From the NCBI GenBank assembly GCA_035276475.1, contig DATELQ010000151.1, positions 19,585-83,584 on the forward strand: a stretch of DNA of 64,000 nucleotides, given 5' to 3'. Under the pieces are notes generated by a model. That model searched no databases. It was not told the origin of the DNA and saw nothing but the letters and a program-made list of their open reading frames with translations. Position numbers and translations under genes: made by a program. Each line of letters starts with the position of its first letter. Position 1 is the first letter of the stretch. This document shows, piece after piece, positions 25,929 to 35,273 of the stretch. This DNA is from DATDFB01 sp035276475. GTDB lineage: Bacteria; Acidobacteriota; Thermoanaerobaculia; Gp7-AA8.

Positions 25929-27304
25929 AGTTTGTGGTGAGCGCCATCGCGCTCCTCCTCGCCGCCTGCGCGAGCGTCGACAATCCCGGCACCGCGCCCG
26001 CGCCTGCAACGGCGTGGACGCCGCCCGCGTCGGCGGTCCCGCCGGTCACGAAATTCGAGTCGACGCTGCCGGCGAACACCACGCTGACGCTCGCCGACGT
26101 CGTCAACATCGCCGTGGCCAACAACCCGCAGACGCGCGAGGCCTGGCTCAACGCCCGCACCGCCGAGGCTAACCTCGGAAGCCGGCAAAGCGCGTACTAC
26201 CCCGAGGTCGACCTCAACGCCACCGCGGGCCGCAGCATCGTCGGCGCGTCGCCGGGCCGCGCCAGCGCGTCGTCCACCACAGTCGCGCCGTCGCTCGCGC
26301 TCAGCTACCTCCTCTTCGACTTCGGCGGCCGCGCCGCCACCGTCGAGGAGGCGCGGCAGACCCTCATCGCCGCCGACTTCGAGCACAACCAGGCCATCCA
26401 GAACGTCGTCCTCACCGCCGAGACGAGCTACTTCCAATACCTCGACGCCAAGGCCCTCCTCGGCGCGCAGGCCGGCACCTTGAAAGAGCGGCAGGCGGAG
26501 CTCGACACCGCGAACGCGCGGCACGACGCGGGGCTGGCCACCATCGCTGACGTCCTGCAGGCGCGCACCGCGCTGTCGCAGGCGCAACTAACGTACGAAA
26601 CGATCGAAGGAAACCTGCGGACGATCGAGGGGACGCTGGCGACGGCGATGGGACTGCCGGCCACGACGCACTTCGACTTCGGCGAACTGCCCTCCACCGT
26701 CGCCACCGACGAGACCTCGCAGGCGGTTGACGCGCTCATCGCCCAGGCCACCGTCGACCGGCCCGACCTCGCCGCCGCGCGCGCCGACGCCGAGCGCGCC
26801 CGCGCGCACATCACCGAAGTCCGCTCCGCGTACCTGCCGAGCCTCACCCTCAACAGCACCACGGGCCGCACGTTCTTCCTCGCGCCGAATGCGCTCAATG
26901 CTACGAATTCTTTTTCGGCGAGCATCGGCCTGCGCTTCCCGCTCTTCACCGGCTTCCGCAACGTCTTCGACGAGCGCGCGGCGCGGCTGCAGGCGGAGCT
27001 GGCGCTGGAGGACGTGCGCGACCTCACCCAGCAGGTCGGCCTGCAGGTGTGGTCGAGCTACTACGCCGTGCAGACCGCGAAGCAGCGCGTGACCACGAGC
27101 CGCGACCTCCTGGCCAGCGCGCAGGAGTCGGCCAACGTCGCCGCCGCGCGCTACCGCGAAGGCGTCGGCACGATCCTCGACGTCCTCACCGCGCAATCCG
27201 CGCTCGAGACCGCGCGCGCCCAGGAAGTGCAGTCGCGCGCCGACTATTTGCTTGCGCTGGCGGAGCTGGCGCACGCCACCGGAAAGTTGGGAGCACCGAA
27301 ATGA
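25925..27304 (+). CDS. TolC-family outer membrane efflux lipoprotein
   Basis: Outer-membrane channel of 459 aa for the RND pump encoded downstream. The lipobox is LLLAACAS near residue 17. The family signatures are the duplicated helical hairpins, for example LTLADVVNIAVANNPQTREAWLNARTAEANLG at ~55-85 and, in the second half, VDALIAQATVDRPDLAAARADAERARAHI. The C-terminal REGVGTILDVLTAQSALETAR is highly typical. The GTG start overlaps the tetR stop (GTGA), which sets the N-terminus. It assembles as a trimer spanning the periplasm and outer membrane. Confidence 0.92.
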   Translation: MKFVVSAIALLLAACASVDNPGTAPAPATAWTPPASAVPPVTKFESTLPANTTLTLADVVNIAVANNPQTREAWLNARTAEANLGSRQSAYYPEVDLNATAGRSIVGASPGRASASSTTVAPSLALSYLLFDFGGRAATVEEARQTLIAADFEHNQAIQNVVLTAETSYFQYLDAKALLGAQAGTLKERQAELDTANARHDAGLATIADVLQARTALSQAQLTYETIEGNLRTIEGTLATAMGLPATTHFDFGELPSTVATDETSQAVDALIAQATVDRPDLAAARADAERARAHITEVRSAYLPSLTLNSTTGRTFFLAPNALNATNSFSASIGLRFPLFTGFRNVFDERAARLQAELALEDVRDLTQQVGLQVWSSYYAVQTAKQRVTTSRDLLASAQESANVAAARYREGVGTILDVLTAQSALETARAQEVQSRADYLLALAELAHATGKLGAPK

Positions 27305-28377
27305 AGAAGGTCATCGTCGCACTCGCGGTCGTCCTCGCGGCCGCCGGGTGCAAGGAAAAGAAGCAGAAGCCGGCCGACGAGGCCGTCCCCGTCACCGTCG
27401 CCACCGTCGAGCAGAAGGACGTGCCGATCCAGATCCGGGCCATCGGCAACGTGCAGCCGCTGTCGAACGTGGCCGTGCGCGCGCTCGTCGGCGGGCAGCT
27501 CCAGCGCGTCGGGTTCAAGGAAGGCGACGACGTGAGCCGCGGGCAGCTGCTCTTCACCATCGACCCGCGTCCGTTCGACGCCGAGCTCAGGCAAGCCGAG
27601 GCCAACCTTCAACGCGACGAGGCCCAGCTTCGTAACGCCGAAGCACAGGCCAAGCGATACAGCGATCTCGTGAAGAAGGACTACGTCACGAAAGAGGAGT
27701 ACGACAAGCTCGTTGCGGCTGCCGAGGCGGCGCGCGCCGTCGTGGCCGCGGACCGCGCGGGCATCGAGAACGCGCGGCTGCAGCGCTCGTACTGCGAGAT
27801 CCGCTCGCCGCTGGCCGGGCGCACCGGATCGCTCATGGTCCACGCCGGCAACCTCGTCAAGGCCAACGACACGACGCCGCTCGTCGTCATCAACCAGGTC
27901 CAGCCCGTGAACGTGCAGTTCGCCGTCCCGGAGCAGAACCTCGGGCTGCTGCGGCAGCGCGAAGGCGCCGCGGTCGAGGCCAGCCCGCAGCAGGGCGGCG
28001 CTCCGATGGCGACCGGGACGCTCACCTTCATCGACAACAACGTCGACACGACGACCGGCACGATTGCGCTCAAGGCTACGTTCGCGAACAAGGACCGCGC
28101 CCTCTGGCCCGGCCAGTACGTCAACGTGGCCATCACCACCGACAACCGCGCCAACGCCATCGTCGTCCCGCTGCGCGCCGTGCAAACCGGGCAGAAGGGG
28201 CAGTACGTCTACGTCGTCAAAGGCGGCAACGCCGTGGAGATGCGCCCGGTGTCGGTCTACAAGACCATCGACCAGGACGCCATCATCGAAAAGGGCGTCC
28301 GTGCGGGCGAAACCGTCGTCACGGACGGACAATTACGGTTGACGCCAAAGAGTAAGGTCGAGATCAAAGGCTCCTGA
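27301..28377 (+). CDS. RND efflux periplasmic adaptor subunit (membrane fusion protein)
   Basis: Lipoprotein adaptor of 358 aa linking the inner-membrane pump to the outer-membrane channel. The lipobox is LAAAGCKE near residue 17. The barrel-sandwich (lipoyl-like) half-motifs QPLSNVAVRALVGGQLQRVGFKEGDDVSRGQLLFTIDPRPF and CEIRSPLAGRTG bracket a helical hairpin. A beta-barrel and a membrane-proximal domain follow. The N-terminus overlaps the TolC gene stop by ATGA. The close match to MdtA-type adaptors suggests an HAE-1 multidrug pump. Confidence 0.93.
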   Translation: MKKVIVALAVVLAAAGCKEKKQKPADEAVPVTVATVEQKDVPIQIRAIGNVQPLSNVAVRALVGGQLQRVGFKEGDDVSRGQLLFTIDPRPFDAELRQAEANLQRDEAQLRNAEAQAKRYSDLVKKDYVTKEEYDKLVAAAEAARAVVAADRAGIENARLQRSYCEIRSPLAGRTGSLMVHAGNLVKANDTTPLVVINQVQPVNVQFAVPEQNLGLLRQREGAAVEASPQQGGAPMATGTLTFIDNNVDTTTGTIALKATFANKDRALWPGQYVNVAITTDNRANAIVVPLRAVQTGQKGQYVYVVKGGNAVEMRPVSVYKTIDQDAIIEKGVRAGETVVTDGQLRLTPKSKVEIKGS

Positions 28378-31300
28378 ATGAACATCGCAGAGATTTTCAT
28401 CCGCCGCCCCGTCATGACCACGCTGGTCATGCTGGCCATTCTCCTCTTCGGCGCCATGGCCTACCGCCAGTTGCCGGTCAGCGACCTGCCCAACGTCGAC
28501 TTTCCGACCATCCAGGTCGGAGCCTCGCTCCCCGGCGCCTCGCCTGAGACCATGGCCGCCTCGGTGGCCACGCCTCTGGAGCGCCAGTTCTCCACCATCG
28601 CCGGTCTCGACTCCATGACCTCGGCCTCGGGGCTCGGCTCGACCAGCATCACCCTGCAGTTCACGCTCTCCCGCAACCTCGACGCCGCCGCGCAGGACGT
28701 CCAGGCCGCCATCGCCGCTGCCGCGCGCCAGCTTCCCCCGAACATGCCGGCGCCGCCGTCGTACAACAAGGTCAACCCCGCCGACACCCCCGTCATCTAT
28801 CTCGCCCTCTGGTCCGAGACCATGCCCATGAACGAGATGGACGAGTACGCGGAGACGCTCATGGCCCAGCGCATCTCCACCGTCGAGGGCGTCGCCCAGG
28901 TGCAGGTGTACGGCTCGCAGAAATACGCCGTGCGCATCCAGCTCGACCCGCAGCAGCTGGCTGCGCGCGGCATCGGCATCGACGAGGTGGCCGCGGCCAT
29001 CCGCAACAGCAACGTCAACCTCCCCACCGGCATCCTCAACGGTCCCTTCACCGCCTACACCGTGCAGGCCAACGGACAGCTCCTCAAGGCCGACGACTAC
29101 AAGCACATCACCGTGGCCTGGCGCAACGGCCGCCCGGTGCACCTCGAGGACGTCGGCACCGTGCTCGACGACGTCGAGAACAACCAGACCGCGGCGTGGT
29201 TCCGCGGCAAGCCCGCCTTCGTCCTGGCCGTGCAGAAGCAGCCGGGGACGAACGCCGTGGAAGTCTCCGACCGCGTGCGCGCCCTCTTGCCGATCTTCGA
29301 GAAGGAGCTGCCGGCGTCGGTGCACCTCGACATCCACCGCGACCGCGCCCAGTCCATCCGCGACTCCGTCAACGACGTGAAGTTCACCCTGCTCCTGACG
29401 CTCTTCCTGGTCATCCTGGTGATCTTCCTCTTCCTGCGGAACGTCTCCGCAACGGTGATTCCCAGCCTAGCCTTGCCGATGTCGATCGTCGGCACGTTCG
29501 CGGTGATGTATCTCTTTGACTACTCGCTCGACAATCTATCGCTGATGGCCCTGACGCTGTCGGTCGGCTTCGTCGTCGACGACGCCATCGTCATGCTGGA
29601 GAACATCGTCCGGCACATGGAGCTGGGCGAGCGGCCGCTGGAGGCGGCCCTGAAGGGCTCGCGGGAGATTGGCTTCACGATTCTGTCGATGACGATCTCC
29701 CTGGCCGCGGTATTCATCCCCATCCTCTTCATGGGCGGCATCCTGGGGCGGCTCTTCCACGAGTTCGCCGTGACCATCGGCGCGGCCATCCTCGTCTCCG
29801 GCTTCGTCTCGCTCTCGCTCACGCCGCTCCTTTCGGCCAAGTTCCTCCGCCCGCACAAGGAGCAGCACCACGGGCGGCTCTACCAGCTCACCGAGCGCGG
29901 CTTCGACTCGATGCTGCACGTCTACGAATCGGGGTTGCGCTGGGTGCTCGACCATCGGGCCACGACGCTCCTCTTCTCATTCGTCGTCCTGGCCGGCACG
30001 GTCGGGCTCTTCATGGTCGTGCCGAAGGGCTTCATCCCCAGCGAGGACGCGAACGAAGTGCGCATCTCGCTGGAGGCGGCCCAGGGAACGGCCTTCCCCG
30101 ATTGGGTGCGCCACCAGCGCCAGGCCATGGACATCGTCGATCGCGATCCGAACGTGGCCACGTACTTCTCCTTCGTCGGCCGCGGCGGCGCGGCGAACAC
30201 GAGCGTCATCTCGCTGCGCCTCGTGCCGAAGTCGCAGCGCAAGATGTCGATCGACGAGGTCATGGCCAGCCTCCGCCCGAAGCTCAGCGCCATTCCCGGC
30301 CTGCGCGTGTCGCTGCAGAACCCGCCGCCGATCCGCCTGGGCGGACGGCAGGCCAACTCGCAGTACCAGTACACGCTGCAGTCGACCGACACGCGGGTCC
30401 TCTATCCGGCGTCGGAGGAGCTCCTGGCGAAGATGCGCAAGCTTCCGGGGCTGATCGACGTCAACACCGACCTGCTGATGAAGAACCCGATGGTGGTCGT
30501 CGACGTCGACCGCGACCGCGCCGCCGCCCTAGGCCTGTCCGCGCAGCAGGTCGAGGACGCGCTCTACTCCTCGTACGCAACGCGCCAGATCTCCACGATC
30601 TACGCGCCGAACAACGCTTACCAGGTCATCATGGAGCTCGATCCGCGCTACGAGGCCAACCCGCAGGCGCTGTCGATGCTCTACGTGCGCTCCTCGTCCG
30701 GCGACCTCGTGCCGCTCAGCACGCTCGCGAAGTTCAAGCCGTCGCTCGGCCCGCTGGCGGTGAACCACTCCGGCCAGCTCCCCTCGGTGACGATCTCCTT
30801 CAATACGAAGCCGGACTACTCGCTCGGCCAGGCCGTGAACGACATCAATAAGGTGGCCAAGTCGACGCTGCCGGCGAGCGTCTCGACGTCGTTCCAGGGG
30901 ACAGCCCAGGCGTTCCAGTCGTCGCTGCAGGGCCTGGGCCTCCTGCTCATTGTGGCCATCGCCGTGATCTACATGGTCCTGGGCATCCTCTACGAGAGCT
31001 TCATCCACCCGGTGACGATTCTCTCGGCGCTGCCCTTCGCCGGTTTCGGGGCGCTCCTGACGCTGCTGCTGTTCCGGATCGATCTGTCGATCTACGCCTT
31101 TGTCGGCATCATCATGCTCGTGGGCCTGGTGAAGAAGAACGGGATCATGATGGTGGACTTCGCCGTGGAGGCGCAGCGCGAGGGGGCGACGGCGGAGAAG
31201 GCGATCTACGACGCCTGCGTGGTCCGCTTCCGCCCGATCATGATGACGACGATGGCCGCGCTCATGGGCACGCTGCCGATCGCGCTCGGCTTCGGCGCCG

Positions 31301-31533
31301 GCGCCGAGTCGCGCCGCCCGCTGGGCCTGGCGGTGGTCGGCGGCCTGTTGTTCTCGCAGACGCTGACGCTCTACGTGACGCCGGTGTTCTACCTGTACAT
31401 GGAGAAGCTCCGCACGCGCGGCAAGACACAGGGCCCGACGTGGATGGAAGCGGTGGAGCAGGAGGAAGTGTTGGAGCACGAAGAGGAACGGTTGGTCGGG
31501 GCGGGGGCCCGGCGGATCGTGCCGGTGTCATAG
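28378..31533 (+). CDS. RND efflux pump permease, HAE-1 type
   Basis: Inner-membrane drug/proton antiporter of 1051 aa with the usual twelve helices and two large periplasmic loops. It begins MNIAEIFIRRPVMTTLVM, the standard MdtB/MdtC-like start. The proton-relay Asp pair is in helix 4 (VGFVVDDAIVMLENI), and the gating helix region DIHRDRAQSIRDSV precedes it. It starts directly after the adaptor stop and ends the operon. Expected substrates are hydrophobic drugs, detergents or metabolites, but the exact range cannot be read from sequence. Two GC-rich hairpins and a repeat array follow the stop. Confidence 0.95.
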   Translation: MNIAEIFIRRPVMTTLVMLAILLFGAMAYRQLPVSDLPNVDFPTIQVGASLPGASPETMAASVATPLERQFSTIAGLDSMTSASGLGSTSITLQFTLSRNLDAAAQDVQAAIAAAARQLPPNMPAPPSYNKVNPADTPVIYLALWSETMPMNEMDEYAETLMAQRISTVEGVAQVQVYGSQKYAVRIQLDPQQLAARGIGIDEVAAAIRNSNVNLPTGILNGPFTAYTVQANGQLLKADDYKHITVAWRNGRPVHLEDVGTVLDDVENNQTAAWFRGKPAFVLAVQKQPGTNAVEVSDRVRALLPIFEKELPASVHLDIHRDRAQSIRDSVNDVKFTLLLTLFLVILVIFLFLRNVSATVIPSLALPMSIVGTFAVMYLFDYSLDNLSLMALTLSVGFVVDDAIVMLENIVRHMELGERPLEAALKGSREIGFTILSMTISLAAVFIPILFMGGILGRLFHEFAVTIGAAILVSGFVSLSLTPLLSAKFLRPHKEQHHGRLYQLTERGFDSMLHVYESGLRWVLDHRATTLLFSFVVLAGTVGLFMVVPKGFIPSEDANEVRISLEAAQGTAFPDWVRHQRQAMDIVDRDPNVATYFSFVGRGGAANTSVISLRLVPKSQRKMSIDEVMASLRPKLSAIPGLRVSLQNPPPIRLGGRQANSQYQYTLQSTDTRVLYPASEELLAKMRKLPGLIDVNTDLLMKNPMVVVDVDRDRAAALGLSAQQVEDALYSSYATRQISTIYAPNNAYQVIMELDPRYEANPQALSMLYVRSSSGDLVPLSTLAKFKPSLGPLAVNHSGQLPSVTISFNTKPDYSLGQAVNDINKVAKSTLPASVSTSFQGTAQAFQSSLQGLGLLLIVAIAVIYMVLGILYESFIHPVTILSALPFAGFGALLTLLLFRIDLSIYAFVGIIMLVGLVKKNGIMMVDFAVEAQREGATAEKAIYDACVVRFRPIMMTTMAALMGTLPIALGFGAGAESRRPLGLAVVGGLLFSQTLTLYVTPVFYLYMEKLRTRGKTQGPTWMEAVEQEEVLEHEEERLVGAGARRIVPVS

Positions 31534-31538
31534 TCGCA

Positions 31539-31579
31539 GCCGGCGTCCTCGCCGGCCGGCGCGGCGGCGTCCCGCCGCC
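31539..31579. terminator. Two GC-rich hairpins after the RND operon
   Basis: GCCGGCG/CGCCGGC with a 4-base loop (31539-31556) and GGCGGCG/CGCCGCC with a 3-base loop (31563-31579) follow the permease stop at 31533. No U-tract follows, so intrinsic termination is uncertain. They could also be dispersed palindromic elements. Confidence 0.45.
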
Positions 31580-31595
31580 GCTAGCGCGCGCGTAT

Positions 31596-31896
31596 GTGCT
31601 ACACGCCCGTGTAGCACTGCTACACACCCCGCGTGCACGTGCTACACGCCCGTGTATCACCGCTACACACCCCGCGTGTCCATGCTACACGCCTGTGTAG
31701 CAATGCTACACAGCCCGCGTGTCCGTGCTACACGCCCGTGTAGCACTGCTACACACCCCGCGTGCACGTGCTACACGCCTGTGTAGCACCGCTACACACC
31801 CCGCGTGCACGTGCTACGAGGCTGTGTAGCATTGCTACACACCCCGCGTGCACGTGCGCCGAGGCCGCGCAGCATTGCTGCGCGGCCTGCGTGCAT
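31596..31896. repeat. 43-bp tandem repeat array, 7 units, hairpin-forming
   Basis: Seven head-to-tail units of exactly 43 bp begin at 31596, 31639, 31682, 31725, 31768, 31811 and 31854. The consensus starts GTGCTACACGCCCGTGTAGC. Each unit holds TGCTACAC, then GTGTAGCA, then TGCTACAC, so two alternative hairpins are possible. Unit 7 changes both arms together (CGCAGC...GCTGCG for TGTAGC...GCTACA), keeping the pairing. The array fills the gap between the convergent RND operon and serine hydrolase gene. There are no unique spacers, so it is not CRISPR. Open frames through it are low-complexity and not credible genes. Confidence 0.95.
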
Positions 31897-31906
31897 GTCT
31901 CCCCGC

Positions 31907-33565
31907 TCACTCCACCCTCTTCGCCTCCTGGTCGAACCCGCCCTGATGGAGAATCGCCTTCGTCACGCGCCCGGTGGCGTCCGTGACGAACGTGAGCTGC
32001 GCGTCGACCGCCTTGAGGAAGAAGTCGCGCTCGGTCTCGGGGAAGATCTCGAACCGCGGCTGCGCCGTCGCTTGCGCGAAGAGCTGCTTGCCCTCGCGCG
32101 TGACTGTGATCGCGAACGTCGGCGAGAGCTGGTACTTGCCGACGTAACGCTCCAGCACGGCCGGATCGACCGAGATCTCCTTCCGCTCCCTCGGCGCGGC
32201 GGGCGATCCCTCGATCCGTTTGGCGCGATGGTCGCCGTTCTGATGGAGGACCAAGCCGTCGCCGTCGAACGTGATCTGCGCGTCGACCACCTTGTAGAAG
32301 AACTTCGTCTCACTCTCGGGGAAGAGCTCGAGCTTCGGCTGCCCGGTCAGCTGCGCGTACAAATGGCTGCCGTCGCGCGTGATGCGGAAAATCGCGTTCG
32401 GCGCAAGCTCGTAGAGGCCGACGTAACGCTCCAGTACTTTCGGATCGACTTGTTTCGGCGGCTGCGCGAGCGGCGTGGACGGATCGAGCAGATGCCGTCC
32501 GATGTCGTCGACCCCGTCGTCCGTGGACGTGTTGGAGAGCACGACCACGCCGGTCCGGTTCTTCGGATCGAAGCCGACGAAGGAGCGGTAGCCGCCGGTG
32601 CCGCCGTTGTGCAAGACGAGCTCACGGCCGTCGTCCGCGGTGATGATGTGCCAGGCCAGCGCCACCTGCAGATGCGGTCTCGGCGTCGGTCGGCGCGTGG
32701 CCAGCATAGACGCCATGGCCGGCGCCAGCGGCGTCGGGGTGAGGCCGAGGTTCGCGGAGAGGAACGTCAGAAGATCGTTCGCCGTCGAGCGCAGCGCGCC
32801 GGCACCGGACAGCGTTGGCAAGTCCCAATTCGGCGTGCGCTCCCGCCGCGCGTCGTGGCCGGTGGCGAGGCGTTTCCGCATCGAGTCGGAGAGCGCGATT
32901 GACGTGCTCTTCATCGACAGCGGAGCGGTGATGCGTGTGCGCACCAGCGTCTCGTAATCCATCCCCGCGCGCCGCGCCAGCGCGTGGCCGAGCAGACCCA
33001 CGCCGAGGTTCGAGTAGTCGTACTGCGCGCCGGGATCGCGCGGCAGCTCGTAGCCGGCGAGAAACTCGTAGAGCTGCGCGACGGTGTAGTCGGCGTACGG
33101 ATTGTGCAGATCCTTCGGCACGTGATTGGGTGGAAAACTCGGCAGCGCCGCGGTGTGCGTCGCCAGATCGACGAGCCGGATCGGCTTCCCGCCGTGCGCC
33201 GGCACCTTCGTTCCGGCCGGAAGGTACTTCGCCACCGGATCGTCGAGCGCCACTTCGCCGCGCCGCACCGCGTCGGCGAGCAGCAGCGACGTAAAGACCT
33301 TCGTCACCGAGCCGATCTCGAACACCGTGTCGCCGTCCAGCGGCCCCTTGTCATCGCGATCGGTGCTGCCATAGGCGACGATGCGCCGCCGCCCCGAGGG
33401 CTCGATCACGCCGACGACGATGCCCACCCCCTGCTTCTGCACGTCGGTGCGGTCGACGAGGATCTTGCGGATCTCCGCGTCGCTCGGGATCGGCGGCGGC
33501 GCCGCGGGGAGGCACGCCGCCGCGAGCACAACCGCGAGAAGGGCAGGAATGACGCGCTTCAGCAT
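31907..33565 (-). CDS. Serine hydrolase of the class C beta-lactamase family with two C-terminal repeat domains
   Basis: Exported enzyme of 552 aa with a lipobox-like AVVLAAAC at ~18. The beta-lactamase/transpeptidase-like domain has the catalytic SxxK as S86-VT-K89, YSN near 185 and HNGGTGG near 310 in place of KTG. Residues ~370-552 hold two similar modules of ~85 aa, each starting VDPxVLERYVGxYxLxP, of the DUF3471 type found in peptidase S12 relatives. Likely activities are esterase or D-amino-peptidase rather than antibiotic resistance. The TTGCAC motif lies 28 bases upstream. It is divergent from the zinc alcohol dehydrogenase and ends 11 bases beyond the repeat array. Confidence 0.92.
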   Translation of the reverse strand: MLKRVIPALLAVVLAAACLPAAPPPIPSDAEIRKILVDRTDVQKQGVGIVVGVIEPSGRRRIVAYGSTDRDDKGPLDGDTVFEIGSVTKVFTSLLLADAVRRGEVALDDPVAKYLPAGTKVPAHGGKPIRLVDLATHTAALPSFPPNHVPKDLHNPYADYTVAQLYEFLAGYELPRDPGAQYDYSNLGVGLLGHALARRAGMDYETLVRTRITAPLSMKSTSIALSDSMRKRLATGHDARRERTPNWDLPTLSGAGALRSTANDLLTFLSANLGLTPTPLAPAMASMLATRRPTPRPHLQVALAWHIITADDGRELVLHNGGTGGYRSFVGFDPKNRTGVVVLSNTSTDDGVDDIGRHLLDPSTPLAQPPKQVDPKVLERYVGLYELAPNAIFRITRDGSHLYAQLTGQPKLELFPESETKFFYKVVDAQITFDGDGLVLHQNGDHRAKRIEGSPAAPRERKEISVDPAVLERYVGKYQLSPTFAITVTREGKQLFAQATAQPRFEIFPETERDFFLKAVDAQLTFVTDATGRVTKAILHQGGFDQEAKRVE

Positions 33566-33592
33566 GCCGACACTTTAATGCGGGCAGCGACA

Positions 33593-33607
33593 TTGCACCA
33601 CACGCAA
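33593..33607 (-). promoter_or_regulatory. Candidate operator, TTGCAC-N3-A-Y-GCAA motif (site 2)
   Basis: TTGCACCACACGCAA lies between divergent genes. It is 28-42 bases upstream of the serine hydrolase start (33565) and 3-17 bases before the alcohol dehydrogenase start (33610). Spacing and orientation to the minus-strand gene match site 1 at 4091-4105. Confidence 0.5.
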
Positions 33608-33609
33608 AC

Positions 33610-34767
33610 ATGCGTGCCATGACCTATCGCGCCCCGTTCCGGGTCCGCGTCGACGACAAGCCCGAACCCGAGCTCCTCCACCCCAACGACGCCATCGTCC
33701 GCGTCACCCGCGCGGCCATCTGCGGCTCCGACATCCACCTCTACCACGGCCTCATGCCCGACCTCCGCGTCGGCACCACCTTCGGGCACGAGACCGTCGG
33801 CATCGTCGAGGAAGTCGGCGCCGAGGTCGACAACTTGAAGCCCGGCGACAAAGTCATGATCCCGTTCAACGTCTGCTGCGGCTTCTGCTGGTTCTGTTCG
33901 CGCGGGCTCTACGGCAACTGCCACAACGTCAACCCGAACGCCACCGCCGTCGGCGGCATCTACGGCTACTCGCACACCTGCGGCGGCTACGACGGCGGGC
34001 AGGCCGAGTACGTGCGCGTCCCGTACGCGAACTTCGGGCCGATGAAAGTGCCGGAGGACATCAGCGACGACGACGCCCTCCTCCTCACCGACGCCCTTCC
34101 GACCGGCTACTTCGCCGCGCAACTCGGCGACATCCGCGAAGGCGACACCGTCCTCATCTTCGGCGCCGGTCCGATCGGCATCTTCGCGGCGCGCTCGGCG
34201 TGGCTCATGGGTGCGGGGCGCGTCATCGTCACCGACCACCTCGACTACCGGCTCGACTTCGTCGGCCGCTGGGCGCCGGCGGAGACGGTGAACTTCGCCG
34301 AGCTCAAAGACCCCGTCGTCTACTTCAAGAAAATCACCGACTACCTCGGCGCCGACGTCGCCATCGACGCCGTCGGTTGCGATGCCTACGGCAGCGCCGT
34401 GCAGTCGCTCTTCGGCGAGCGGTTGAAACTGCAGGCCGGCAACTCCGTCGCCTTCCACTGGGCCGTCAACTCCGTGCGCAAGGCCGGCACCGTCGTCATC
34501 ATCGGCGCCTACGGTCCTCCATACAACCTCGCCCCCCTCGGCAGCATCATGAACAAAGGGCTGACCATCCGCGCGAACCAGTGCCCGGTCAAGCGACAGT
34601 GGCCGCGCCTTCTCGAGCACATCCGCGCCGGCCGCATCAAGCCGAGCGAGATCCTCACCCACCGCTTCGCCCTCGAGGACATCGCCGAGGGCTACCACGT
34701 CTTCACCAGCAAACTCGATGGCTGCATCAAGCCGGTCATCGTTCCGAACGGGAGGAGCCATGCCTGA
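33610..34767 (+). CDS. Zinc-dependent alcohol dehydrogenase (formaldehyde dehydrogenase-like MDR family)
   Basis: Cytosolic NAD(P)-dependent medium-chain dehydrogenase of 385 aa. The catalytic zinc ligands are C38 (ICGSD) and H60-E61 (FGHETVG). The structural zinc lobe is C90, C93, C96 and C104 (CGFCWFCSRGLYGNC). The Rossmann motif is FGAGPIGIFA near 178. The extended length and internal insert resemble glutathione-independent formaldehyde dehydrogenases and related polyol enzymes. Such an activity could complement the xoxF operon, but they are 25 kb apart and the link is speculative. The 3' end overlaps the next small gene by 8 bases. Confidence 0.92.
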   Translation: MRAMTYRAPFRVRVDDKPEPELLHPNDAIVRVTRAAICGSDIHLYHGLMPDLRVGTTFGHETVGIVEEVGAEVDNLKPGDKVMIPFNVCCGFCWFCSRGLYGNCHNVNPNATAVGGIYGYSHTCGGYDGGQAEYVRVPYANFGPMKVPEDISDDDALLLTDALPTGYFAAQLGDIREGDTVLIFGAGPIGIFAARSAWLMGAGRVIVTDHLDYRLDFVGRWAPAETVNFAELKDPVVYFKKITDYLGADVAIDAVGCDAYGSAVQSLFGERLKLQAGNSVAFHWAVNSVRKAGTVVIIGAYGPPYNLAPLGSIMNKGLTIRANQCPVKRQWPRLLEHIRAGRIKPSEILTHRFALEDIAEGYHVFTSKLDGCIKPVIVPNGRSHA

Positions 34768-35266
34768 ATCGAAGCGAACCTTGGGCGAGGACCCGGTGCC
34801 GGTGCCGAGCCACACGAACGAGCACGTACCGGTCGACGTCCGCAGCATCAGCGGCTGGGGCGCCGATCTCGATCCGGCCAACCGCCCCTCCGTGCCGCGC
34901 GAGCTCCCGTCGAACGTCACCACGGTGCGCGGCGACGTGCGCCACCGGCAGCAGCCGCGGTCGAAGATCCATCAGTCGAACGAGCATCCCGACCTCACGC
35001 CGGTCTTCGGCGAGACCGTCGCGCCGGGCGGCGTGAGCGGCGCGTTGCGCGACTACGCGTATCAGTTCGGCGAAGCCACGAACCGCCATTGGATGACGCT
35101 GATGCTGGCGGACCGGCTCGACGTCTACACGACCTTAGCCGCGGACCTGCTGCGGGGCGACGGTACGCGCAGCGACGGCGCGCGCAAGCAGCGCGCCCTG
35201 ATCGCGGGCGGCGCGGTCGTCGGCGCGATCGCGCTCGGCGTATGGCTCGCGCGGCGGCGAGCGTAG
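34760..35266 (+). CDS. Hypothetical protein with C-terminal membrane anchor
   Basis: Protein of 168 aa with no family I recognise. The first ~100 residues are polar, proline-rich and probably disordered (for example SGWGADLDPANRPSVPRELP). A short helix TNRHWMTLMLADRLDVYTTLAADLL follows, then a single hydrophobic helix IAGGAVVGAIALGVWLARR ends the protein as a tail anchor with the N-terminus in the cytoplasm. A good Shine-Dalgarno, GGAGGAG, lies 3-9 bases before the ATG. This and the 8-base overlap with the dehydrogenase indicate translational coupling. Confidence 0.75.
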   Translation: MPESKRTLGEDPVPVPSHTNEHVPVDVRSISGWGADLDPANRPSVPRELPSNVTTVRGDVRHRQQPRSKIHQSNEHPDLTPVFGETVAPGGVSGALRDYAYQFGEATNRHWMTLMLADRLDVYTTLAADLLRGDGTRSDGARKQRALIAGGAVVGAIALGVWLARRRA

Positions 35267-35273
35267 CCTCCAG

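Noticed and set aside
31596..31896. CRISPR array
   Set aside because: Units are whole 43-bp tandem copies with no unique spacers and no cas genes nearby.
31440..31986. Open frames through the 43-bp repeats (His/Thr/Arg-rich peptides)
   Set aside because: They are translations of the repeat itself, with no start signal or conserved domain.
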